From positions 620,001 to 684,000 of the forward strand of contig OX365941.1 of NCBI GenBank assembly GCA_947243795.1: 64,000 bases of DNA, written 5' to 3'. The notes under the pieces were generated by a model. The model was not told the DNA's origin. It worked only from the letters and a program-made list of their open reading frames with translations, and made no database searches. The translations under genes and the position numbers were made by a program. Numbering within the stretch: the first letter of the stretch is position 1; the number at the start of each line of letters is the position of its first letter. This document shows, one piece after another, positions 17,628 to 25,074 of the stretch. The DNA comes from Saccharomyces uvarum (Eukaryota; Ascomycota; Saccharomycetes; Saccharomycetales; Saccharomycetaceae).

Positions 17628-19544
17628 ATGTCCGTCAGTACGCCAGGTGAGTTGGATGCGTTAGTAGAACAAGCCACTAGTGAAAGCATTCCGAATGGTG
17701 ACCTTGATCTTCCCATAGCATTAGAGATTTCTGATGTCTTAAGGTCTAGAAGGGTCAGCCCTAAGGATTCGATGCGTTGTATAAAGAAAAGAATTCTTAA
17801 TACAGCCAATAATCCAAACACCCAATTGTCTTCGTGGAAACTTACAAATATATGTGTTAAGAATGGTGGAACACCATTTATCAAAGAAGTTTGTTCTAGA
17901 GAGTTTATGGATACCATGGAACACGTTATTTTGAAAGAGGATAATAACGACGAATTGTCTGAGTTGGTAAAAACCATACTATATGAATTATATGTTGCCT
18001 TTAAGAACGATTCGCAACTAAATTATGTAGCTAGGGTTTATGATAAATTACTCTCTCGTGGTATAAAGTTCCCTAAAAAGTTAACAATTTCAAGTTCGCC
18101 AACTGCAATGTTCGATTCAAAGACGCCAGCGGATTGGATAGATTCTGATGCATGCATGGTTTGTTCCAAGAATTTTACTTTGTTAAATAGGAAGCATCAT
18201 TGTCGTTCTTGTGGTGGGGTGTTCTGCCAAGAACATTCGTCAAATAATATACCGTTACCTGATTTGGGGATATATGAACCTGTGAGAGTTTGCGATAACT
18301 GCTTTGAAGACTACGACTTGAAGAAACACGACAATAGTAAACAATCAAGAAAACATCGTCACAACAAAAAAAGAAAGGATAAGGACAACTCAACTCCTGA
18401 AGATGAAGAGGAATTGATAAGAAGAGCTATAGAGCTCTCTTTAAGGGAATCTAGAAACAGCACAAGTGGAGAACCTATAGTCCCTATCGTGGAACCAAGA
18501 CCCGCGGAACAGTACCATGAACTAGGAAAAGAGGAAGAATTAGAAGATGAGGAAGATCTAGATTTAAAAGCAGCCATTGAAGCAAGCTTGAGAGAAGCTG
18601 AAGAAGCAAAAAAACGTACTAAACGTCAGCAGACCTACCAACAACAGCAACAGCAACCACAACAAGTACCACATCAACCACAACCACAACCACAACCACA
18701 ACCACAACCTCTTCAATCTTTTGATTTAACGAATGAAGAAGAAGATAGTATATACATGTTTGCATCGTTAGTTGAAAAAATGAAATCTAGACCCGTAAAT
18801 GAAATTCTGGAAGATTCTAAACTTCAGAATTTAGCACAAAGAGTATTTGCCTCAAAAGCTAGATTAAATTATGCTCTAAATGATAAAGCTCAAAAATACA
18901 ATACTTTGATAGAAATGAATGGGAAGATTTCTGAGGTTATGAATATATATGATAGATTGTTGGAGCAACAGCTACAAAGCATCAGCTTATCACAACAATA
19001 CACTCTTCCACAAGTTCCCTCTGATCCTTATAATTATTCAGCAAATCACATGACAAATCAACAGCAAAGTTATCAAATACCTCCTATTCAGCAACCATCC
19101 TACCAGTACAAACCGCAACAAGAGGTTTCATATCAACAACCAGAAAGCGTGGATCCATCTCCCACTACTAATATTGATCATTTGAAAACCATTAACATAG
19201 TGCCACAAGCAGAGCAAAAATCCCAACCGCAAGTTGAACTCGCACCTTCCGATCCACCTTATCCAAAGGAAGAAGAGGAAGAAGAAGAAAGCCAAATAAA
19301 ACCGGAACGGAAATCTTCCACACAAGAGTCACATGAAAGACCATATCCACTAGAGACAGAAACAGAGGAAAATTCAATAAATGAACGGCCTCAAGGTATT
19401 ACACGCTATGATTTCCCGACTGTTCCCGCACGTAAAGTCGTTGAACCGGAGCTGGCAACACCAATTGCTACAAGCTCCTCTGAAACTCCGATCAAAGAAG
19501 AAAGGCCGCCAACTCCTCAAGAGGAGTTATTAATAGAGCTTTAA
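17628..19544 (+). CDS. VPS27: ESCRT-0 subunit Vps27
   Basis: 638 residues. Order: VHS domain (about 5-150); FYVE zinc finger (about 170-230) with CMVCSKNFTLLNRKHHCRSC and C-x2-C pairs CQEH and CDNC and the RKHHCR phosphoinositide pocket; two UIMs (LIRRAIELSLRESR near 260-275, DLKAAIEASLREAEE near 308-323); a Gln/Pro repeat; a GAT-like helical Hse1-binding region (about 375-455); PSDP motifs (PSDPYN and PSDPPY) that recruit Vps23 of ESCRT-I; and a C-terminal clathrin box LLIEL. Known: it binds PI3P and ubiquitinated cargo on endosomes and starts multivesicular-body sorting. It is longer than the 622 residues of S. cerevisiae, mostly because of the expanded QP repeat. Confidence 0.97.
   Translation: MSVSTPGELDALVEQATSESIPNGDLDLPIALEISDVLRSRRVSPKDSMRCIKKRILNTANNPNTQLSSWKLTNICVKNGGTPFIKEVCSREFMDTMEHVILKEDNNDELSELVKTILYELYVAFKNDSQLNYVARVYDKLLSRGIKFPKKLTISSSPTAMFDSKTPADWIDSDACMVCSKNFTLLNRKHHCRSCGGVFCQEHSSNNIPLPDLGIYEPVRVCDNCFEDYDLKKHDNSKQSRKHRHNKKRKDKDNSTPEDEEELIRRAIELSLRESRNSTSGEPIVPIVEPRPAEQYHELGKEEELEDEEDLDLKAAIEASLREAEEAKKRTKRQQTYQQQQQQPQQVPHQPQPQPQPQPQPLQSFDLTNEEEDSIYMFASLVEKMKSRPVNEILEDSKLQNLAQRVFASKARLNYALNDKAQKYNTLIEMNGKISEVMNIYDRLLEQQLQSISLSQQYTLPQVPSDPYNYSANHMTNQQQSYQIPPIQQPSYQYKPQQEVSYQQPESVDPSPTTNIDHLKTINIVPQAEQKSQPQVELAPSDPPYPKEEEEEEESQIKPERKSSTQESHERPYPLETETEENSINERPQGITRYDFPTVPARKVVEPELATPIATSSSETPIKEERPPTPQEELLIEL
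18637..18715 (+). repeat. Gln/Pro-coding repeat in VPS27
   Basis: CAA/CAG and CCA codons alternate. A Q-rich run is followed by a perfect CAACCA hexamer array encoding (QP)n just after the second UIM. The in-frame hexamer unit allows length change without frameshift. Confidence 0.9.
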
Positions 19545-19910
19545 TACTATAGTATTCTTATATGTGTTTGTAAAGAGAAACACAACACCTATAGATATAT
19601 AATTGCGTATACTTAATTCTCGGATATTTTTTTGTCACTAAACTAGTTTTTAACGTAGATATTTATATATTTATGCCGGCACTAACAATAAAACCGTTAA
19701 ATAAAAGCATGATCATGAACAAAGGAAAAAGAATCCATTTCTTCAATAAACGTTGTTTTGCCTTCCTTTATCAAAATGAGTAGAAAAGAGGGGAGGAAAA
19801 ATTCGTAAAAAATAAACGACTGCCTCCGCATGTTGATAATCGATTCTACTGTCTCGTTAATTCCGTAATACGACTGCTTGGCAAGTGGTCAATATCAAAA
19901 AGATAGAACT
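19545..19910. other. Convergent VPS27/ATG3 intergenic region
   Basis: 366-bp AT-rich 3'/3' spacer. No gene, RNA or clear motif is seen. Confidence 0.5.
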
Positions 19911-20858
19911 CTACCAACCTTCCATGGTATAGTCGTGTTGAATACTCGGTGTAACACTGGTAATGAATTTCAAAAAAACAATTAAATATTGGTCCACACG
20001 TAACGAATCGTCGATATCGTCTTGTAAATCCTCCCAATCTCCAACGCCATCGACCTCTTTATGTTCTTGTTCTTCTTGCTGCTCTTTTCTTCTTCGTTGT
20101 CTAACCACACGAACTTTATCAAGTAGTATTTTCATCACATTAGCATGCTTACATGGATGAATAGAGACAGATAGTACTGAATTTTTATAAAAAGGCAGCC
20201 TTTCGATGGTGGCTGTTTTTGTTCTATAATCCGCTGATATATCTTCAAACATCTGCTCGGGTGTCAGTGGCGAACCATCGGCATTAAACCCTACTATGTA
20301 CATCTTGGGAACCCTATAAGAGGTTGAGTACGCAATATAAAGGTCATAGTACCTTTCCTGAGCAATATTTTTAGCCATGGGGTCTGCAGCGTTATGTCCC
20401 TCTGCTTCTTCATTCTCATCGTCATCTTTGATTTCCATGTCCTGTATCAGCTCATCGATATCATCAATATGTGAATCCTCGGGTTTCCCCTCCGGCGTAC
20501 TCTGAACGTGTTCAGTTCCAGAGCCTATATATTCCAAAGCACCATCTTCATCTTCGTCTTCATCGCCTTCAAAGCCTTTCACATCTACATCAGCTCCCTC
20601 AACTTCGACACACTGCTCGGCACGTTTATCAGAGGGGACTTTCCTAATTACTAAAAACTGCTTATTCTTCGGCAAAAATTCTCTGTAACTAACATCTAAA
20701 GACTCCTCATTCCATTTCCAGGTAGGGAACATATGACATAGGTAGTCACCGGCCTGTACAAACTCTTCAGGAGTTATTTGACCCGTGGTTAAAAAGGTGG
20801 ACTTGTGTGTTATGGGAGTTAGATATTCCCTCCAGCTACTCAGTGTAGATCTGATCAT
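19911..20858 (-). CDS. ATG3: Autophagy E2-like enzyme Atg3
   Basis: 315 residues. The N-terminal amphipathic/membrane-sensing segment ([16 protein letters not shown]) precedes the E2 core, split by an acidic flexible region (about 85-160, DEDEDEDG and [10 protein letters not shown]). The core motif [20 protein letters not shown] is followed by the catalytic Cys236 in SIHPCKHA. The Atg8-interacting motif WEDL in GDWEDLQDD lies in the handle region. Reaction: transfer of Atg8 from Atg7 to phosphatidylethanolamine, with Atg12-Atg5-Atg16. It is five residues longer than S. cerevisiae Atg3, the difference falling in the acidic loop. It diverges from LRO1; the promoter has a TATA box and a STRE. 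Confidence 0.97.
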   Translation of the reverse strand: MIRSTLSSWREYLTPITHKSTFLTTGQITPEEFVQAGDYLCHMFPTWKWNEESLDVSYREFLPKNKQFLVIRKVPSDKRAEQCVEVEGADVDVKGFEGDEDEDEDGALEYIGSGTEHVQSTPEGKPEDSHIDDIDELIQDMEIKDDDENEEAEGHNAADPMAKNIAQERYYDLYIAYSTSYRVPKMYIVGFNADGSPLTPEQMFEDISADYRTKTATIERLPFYKNSVLSVSIHPCKHANVMKILLDKVRVVRQRRRKEQQEEQEHKEVDGVGDWEDLQDDIDDSLRVDQYLIVFLKFITSVTPSIQHDYTMEGW

Positions 20859-20934
20859 TATAATAGAACTATATCCTTCTTGCTTATACCTTGCTTCTAG
20901 CTTACAAATAGCTCAATATACTGTGGCGTGCGTG

Positions 20935-20949
20935 CTTATATACTCCCCT
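20935..20949 (-). promoter_or_regulatory. STRE plus TATA box of ATG3
   Basis: Minus strand: AGGGG (complement of CCCCT, 20945-20949) immediately upstream of TATATAAG (complement of 20935-20942), about 77 bp upstream of the ATG3 start. The pairing of a stress-response element with a TATA box fits the stress-induced class of yeast promoters (Msn2/4). Confidence 0.5.
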
Positions 20950-21142
20950 CCGAATAGTCCCTCGCTTTAGTTCCCTTGCTTTTAATAATAATGTCCGAGT
21001 ACAAAGTTGAAAGCCAATGAAGGTGTTGAAAAATGAAGAAAAGTAAGAAACTTAGTAAATACCGATATGAAAAAAAGGGCTTTGAATAAACAGCCCATAT
21101 AAGAGTTTTATAGCAACGTGTGTGGTGGAGATCAAGCGGAAC

Positions 21143-23119
21143 ATGGGAGCACTATTTAGAAGAAAAGTTCAGAACAAGAAGGAAGATTCCGGTGAGGAAA
21201 ACTCTGCTCATGACAGAAGAGAGAAAAAGAACCACATCCATCATCAACAAGGATTGAGCCATAAGAGAAGAAGAGATGGTAGTGGCAGTGGTAAAAGAAA
21301 AGAGAATGGTAATACTGTTGATAGAAAAAAGTCTGAGAATGGCAAGAAACGTTGGAGAGATTCCCGAAGACTGATCTTCATTCTTGGTGCGTTCCTAGGT
21401 GTCCTTTTGCCGTTTAGTTTTGGCGCCTATCATGTTCATAATAGTAATAGCGACTTGTTTGATAACTTTGTGAATTTTGATTCCCTCAAAGTGTATTTGG
21501 ATGACTGGAAGGATGTTTTGCCACAGGGCTTGACTTCATTTATTGACGATATTCAAACCGGTAACTACTCAACATCATCCTTAGATGATCTTAGTGAGAA
21601 TTTTGCCGTCGGTAAACAGCTGCTGCGGGATTTGGACATCGAAGCCAAACATCCTGTAGTGATGGTTCCCGGTGTTATTTCTACCGGGATTGAAAGCTGG
21701 GGGGTTATTGGAGACGCCGAATGTGATAGTTCTGCTCACTTCCGTAAGCGGTTGTGGGGCAGTTTTTACATGTTGAAGACAATGGTTATGGATAAAGTGT
21801 GTTGGCTGAAACACGTAATGCTAGATCCCGAAACTGGGCTAGATCCACCCAATTTCACGTTACGTGCGGCTCAAGGTTTCGAGTCCACTGATTACTTCAT
21901 TGCAGGGTACTGGATTTGGAACAAAGTTTTCCAGAATTTGGGGGTAATTGGATATGAACCTAACAGTATGACAAGTGCCGCGTATGATTGGAGGCTGGCG
22001 TACTTGGACCTGGAAAGACGCGACAGGTATTTTACCAAGTTAAAGGACCAAATAGAACTATTTTATCAGTTGAATGGCGAAAAAGTCTGCCTGATTGGGC
22101 ATTCCATGGGGTCTCAAGTCATTTTTTATTTTTTGAAATGGGTCGAGGCTGAAGGTCCTCTCTATGGTAACGGTGGCCGTGGCTGGGTTGATAAACATAT
22201 CGATTCATTTATCAATGCAGCGGGGACGCTTCTGGGTGCCCCCAAAAGTGTTCCAGCCTTGATTAGTGGTGAAATGAAAGACACCGTTCAATTGAATGCG
22301 TTAGCCATGTACGGGCTAGAAAAGTTTTTTTCCAGAAGTGAAAGAGTGAAGATGCTACAAACGTGGGGTGGTATTCCCTCGATGTTACCCAAGGGAGAGG
22401 AGGTCATCTGGGGGGACATGGAATCATCTGCAGAAGATGTCTTAAACAACAACACCGATACGTACGGGAACTTCATTCGGTTTGAAAGGAACACAAGCAG
22501 TGCGTTCAACAAGAACCTGACGATGAAAGATGCCATCAATCTGACCATGGCAATTTCGCCCGAATGGTTACAGAAAAGAGTACATGAACAATACTCGTTT
22601 GGATACTCCAAGACAGAACAGGAACTGAGACATAACGAACTGCACCACAAGTACTGGTCCAACCCCATGGAGGTGCCCCTCCCGGACGCTCCCCACATGA
22701 AGATCTACTGTATATACGGGGTGAACAACCCCACCGAAAGGGCATACGTCTACAAGGAAGAGAAGGACTCATCTACCCTCAACCTGACTATCGACTACGA
22801 AAGTAAGCAGCCAGTATTCCTCACGGAGGGTGACGGGACCGTGCCGCTTGTGGCACACTCGATGTGCCACAAGTGGGCCCAGGGCGTTTCGCCCTACAAC
22901 CCTGCGGGGATTAACGTCACCGTGGTGGAGATGAAGCACCAGCCAGACAGGTTCGACATCCGTGGCGGAGCCAGGAGCGCCGAGCACGTAGATATCCTGG
23001 GCAGCGCGGAGTTGAACGACTACATCCTGAAGATCGCCAGCGGCCACGGTGATCTCATTGAGCCGCGCCAGCTGTCCAACCTGAGCCAATGGGTCTCTCA
23101 GATGCCCTTTCCAATGTAA
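21143..23119 (+). CDS. LRO1: Phospholipid:diacylglycerol acyltransferase Lro1
   Basis: 658 residues. A Lys/Arg-rich cytoplasmic tail (1-75; HKRRRDGSGS) precedes one transmembrane helix (about 76-96, RLIFILGAFLGVLLPFSFGA). The luminal LCAT-like alpha/beta-hydrolase domain has catalytic Ser321 in IGHSMGSQ, Asp near 564 in EGDGTVPL, and His near 615 in AEHVDILGS. Reaction: moves the sn-2 acyl chain of a phospholipid to diacylglycerol, making triacylglycerol in ER and inner nuclear membrane. The start is ATG 21143; the frame opens with in-frame GTG codons 7 codons earlier that are not used. The last 450 bp are strikingly GC-rich relative to the first half. Confidence 0.97.
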   Translation: MGALFRRKVQNKKEDSGEENSAHDRREKKNHIHHQQGLSHKRRRDGSGSGKRKENGNTVDRKKSENGKKRWRDSRRLIFILGAFLGVLLPFSFGAYHVHNSNSDLFDNFVNFDSLKVYLDDWKDVLPQGLTSFIDDIQTGNYSTSSLDDLSENFAVGKQLLRDLDIEAKHPVVMVPGVISTGIESWGVIGDAECDSSAHFRKRLWGSFYMLKTMVMDKVCWLKHVMLDPETGLDPPNFTLRAAQGFESTDYFIAGYWIWNKVFQNLGVIGYEPNSMTSAAYDWRLAYLDLERRDRYFTKLKDQIELFYQLNGEKVCLIGHSMGSQVIFYFLKWVEAEGPLYGNGGRGWVDKHIDSFINAAGTLLGAPKSVPALISGEMKDTVQLNALAMYGLEKFFSRSERVKMLQTWGGIPSMLPKGEEVIWGDMESSAEDVLNNNTDTYGNFIRFERNTSSAFNKNLTMKDAINLTMAISPEWLQKRVHEQYSFGYSKTEQELRHNELHHKYWSNPMEVPLPDAPHMKIYCIYGVNNPTERAYVYKEEKDSSTLNLTIDYESKQPVFLTEGDGTVPLVAHSMCHKWAQGVSPYNPAGINVTVVEMKHQPDRFDIRGGARSAEHVDILGSAELNDYILKIASGHGDLIEPRQLSNLSQWVSQMPFPM

Positions 23120-23166
23120 TCTAGGTTATGCGTCAATGAATTTATTCGAAAGAACGAAAAAAAAAA

Positions 23167-23187
23167 GGCGCGTCGCGTGGACGCGCC
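23167..23187. promoter_or_regulatory. MCB-type (MBF) palindrome upstream of NRM1
   Basis: A perfect 8-bp inverted repeat GGCGCGTC / GACGCGCC with 5-bp centre GCGTG. Both strands contain ACGCG cores (GACGCG on plus, CACGCGACGCG on minus), the heart of the Mbp1/Swi6 site, about 225-245 bp upstream of NRM1. Known: NRM1 is itself an MBF target and then acts as MBF co-repressor. The hairpin could alternatively belong to the LRO1 3' end, 48 bp upstream. Confidence 0.65.
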
Positions 23188-23412
23188 GTTTTGGGCCGGA
23201 AAATAAACAAAAAACAAAAACAAAAACAAAAGAGACAAAAAAACAAACGAAAAAACAAACGACAATAGATAGAAACGGTTTCTGACAGGTTCGTGTGCTC
23301 GGTTAGTTGCTTTATAGATTATATATACACAAACTCAAATACCGTTTACTGGTTAGGCCACACAAAGAGTCAATTGCAGCAGTGACGCACGTAAAGAGGA
23401 AAAATACCGTCC

Positions 23413-24165
23413 ATGTCCATAATGAAGCAGAGGCTACCACTGGGAGAGTTTTCCAGCTCGAAGATCAACAAACTGGCAATTGCCAACATTGCGGATGCTA
23501 GCGGGGCTAGGGGCCGCGGGGAGAACAGCGTCGGCGCTGTGTGTCTTCCCTCCATCAAGAGTTTGATGGTCAGCCCTGAAGTATACGAGAACGCGAAGAG
23601 TCTGCCCGTTCCCTTGATGAGAGGTAGTGGTGGAGGTATGTCGTGCCCCGTTAAGCAACCAGGCCAGGACGATGTCCGCACAGAGGAGCTGGACAAGGAC
23701 TATTCCGAGTTATCGAAGAAATTGCAAATTCGTTTACAGTTTGCCTACTACAAGTACAAAACTAAGCAAACAAACAAGAAATTCACGGATTTGAAGTTGA
23801 ACCACAGTATCACAAGGTCCTATATGAGGGCCACTCACACGAGGTCTGAGCCTTTAACCAAAAGGAGGAAATTGGTGCTGTCTCAGGGACATTACAAGAC
23901 CCCTGCCAAGTCTAAGATCAAAACCCCATCCTCCATCTACAGTTCTCACGGCAATGCATCTTCTTTTACATGTTCCCATAGTGGGAGCGAAACCGTGAGT
24001 TCTACCGCGCACACGGACATCATAGATACCACTACACCTATACGCAACATCATAAACGCAAAGCATTTCAATAGTCATAGTTGCACCTTGTACCAGAGGC
24101 AAGAAACTCCGACGAGCATCAAAGCTGCCAAATCTTTAATTCATCTTTTTACAAGTAACCAATAG
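23413..24165 (+). CDS. NRM1: MBF transcriptional co-repressor Nrm1
   Basis: 250 residues, one more than S. cerevisiae Nrm1 as I recall. It is mostly disordered and Ser/Thr/Lys-rich. The conserved core is about 85-120 (LQIRLQFAYYKYKTKQTNKK), the GTB motif shared by Whi5, Nrm1 and Stb1 that docks on Swi6-type G1/S factors. Known: it accumulates in late G1, binds MBF and shuts off G1/S transcription until the next cycle; it is degraded via APC-Cdh1. The start is the first ATG (MSIMKQRLPLGEF); a second Met three codons on could also serve. Confidence 0.94.
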   Translation: MSIMKQRLPLGEFSSSKINKLAIANIADASGARGRGENSVGAVCLPSIKSLMVSPEVYENAKSLPVPLMRGSGGGMSCPVKQPGQDDVRTEELDKDYSELSKKLQIRLQFAYYKYKTKQTNKKFTDLKLNHSITRSYMRATHTRSEPLTKRRKLVLSQGHYKTPAKSKIKTPSSIYSSHGNASSFTCSHSGSETVSSTAHTDIIDTTTPIRNIINAKHFNSHSCTLYQRQETPTSIKAAKSLIHLFTSNQ

Positions 24166-24503
24166 CCTCATTTCATTCCCAACCATTCCTTTTCTTTTTC
24201 CTTTCTTCATCTACTTCATCATATATATAATAATATTATTATTTTCCGTATATCTTTCACCTTTTCCTCACTTCTTTTTAGTTCTGTACGTACAAATAGA
24301 TAGAATAAAATAGAAAAAACCCGATTCCATTATATCGTATTATCTTAACTTTATTACTATTACTGTTAATATCTACCTCATTTAGGGAACATCGGAAGAA
24401 AAACTACAAGAAAAGCTACAAAAAAAACTGAAAAAATATAACCAGCACGTATGAAAGGGAGCAGAAGTATTGTGCAAGAAATTCAAAAAACATCACACGG
24501 AAA
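24166..24503. promoter_or_regulatory. NRM1 / CSE2 intergenic region
   Basis: 338 bp, pyrimidine-rich (CTTTTTCCTTTC) over 24180-24290, then AT-rich and A-rich before CSE2. No specific factor site or RNA gene is seen. Confidence 0.4.
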
Positions 24504-24956
24504 ATGAGTCTACAGAACAGCGTACTGAAGCAGATACAGCAGGTGTTGCTACCCACTAGTCCCAATATCGATGAATCCAAAGCAGACATAACAAAAGAAG
24601 AATCTTCGTCAACTGAAAATGTTGATGGTAAAGACCACTCCGCTACCCCACAGCAGCCCACGAACCTGAGTGCTCCCTCCACCAATTCCAATGGCGAGTT
24701 CATACCGCATATTTTCTATTCGTTACACCAAATAAGAAAGGACCCAAACAATCTCTCGAATCAGTTGGAAACTTCAACAGGATCTATCAGACATCGTTTA
24801 AAGCTTTGCAAATCTTTGATATCCGAACATGAAGATACTAAAAATCTACTGAGTAAAAGCCCATCAGAGTGGGAAGATTTCATCCAGCAACGTGAACAAG
24901 AGTTACAAATCAAGAGAAACGTTTTGGATGATTTGTACCGCAAATTACAACGATAA
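24504..24956 (+). CDS. CSE2: Mediator subunit Med9 (Cse2)
   Basis: 150 residues. A Ser/Thr/Pro-rich N-terminal half is followed by a helical, coiled-coil-prone C-terminal half from about 75 (IFYSLHQIRKDPNN ... LKLCKSLISEH ... WEDFIQQREQELQIKRNVLDDLYRKL), the Med9 family region. Known: Med9 is in the Mediator middle module with Med1, Med4, Med7 and Med21; cse2 mutants were found by chromosome mis-segregation. Length is within one residue of S. cerevisiae. It converges with PRP2, whose stop codon lies 119 bp away. Confidence 0.95.
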   Translation: MSLQNSVLKQIQQVLLPTSPNIDESKADITKEESSSTENVDGKDHSATPQQPTNLSAPSTNSNGEFIPHIFYSLHQIRKDPNNLSNQLETSTGSIRHRLKLCKSLISEHEDTKNLLSKSPSEWEDFIQQREQELQIKRNVLDDLYRKLQR

Positions 24957-25074
24957 TATCTATCTATATATCTATCTATATATGTGCGTATACCGTATTC
25001 CCTGCTACACCTCAACATGCATATAGAATGGGGCCTGCTTCCCTGGGCATAGCGTACACACATTAGTTTAACCC

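Noticed and set aside
17573-17977. 134-codon minus-strand frame over the VPS27 5' end (position and size of dubious YNR005C)
   Set aside because: It lies antisense to the VHS domain of VPS27, has no protein-like features of its own, and is explained by the coding constraint on the other strand.
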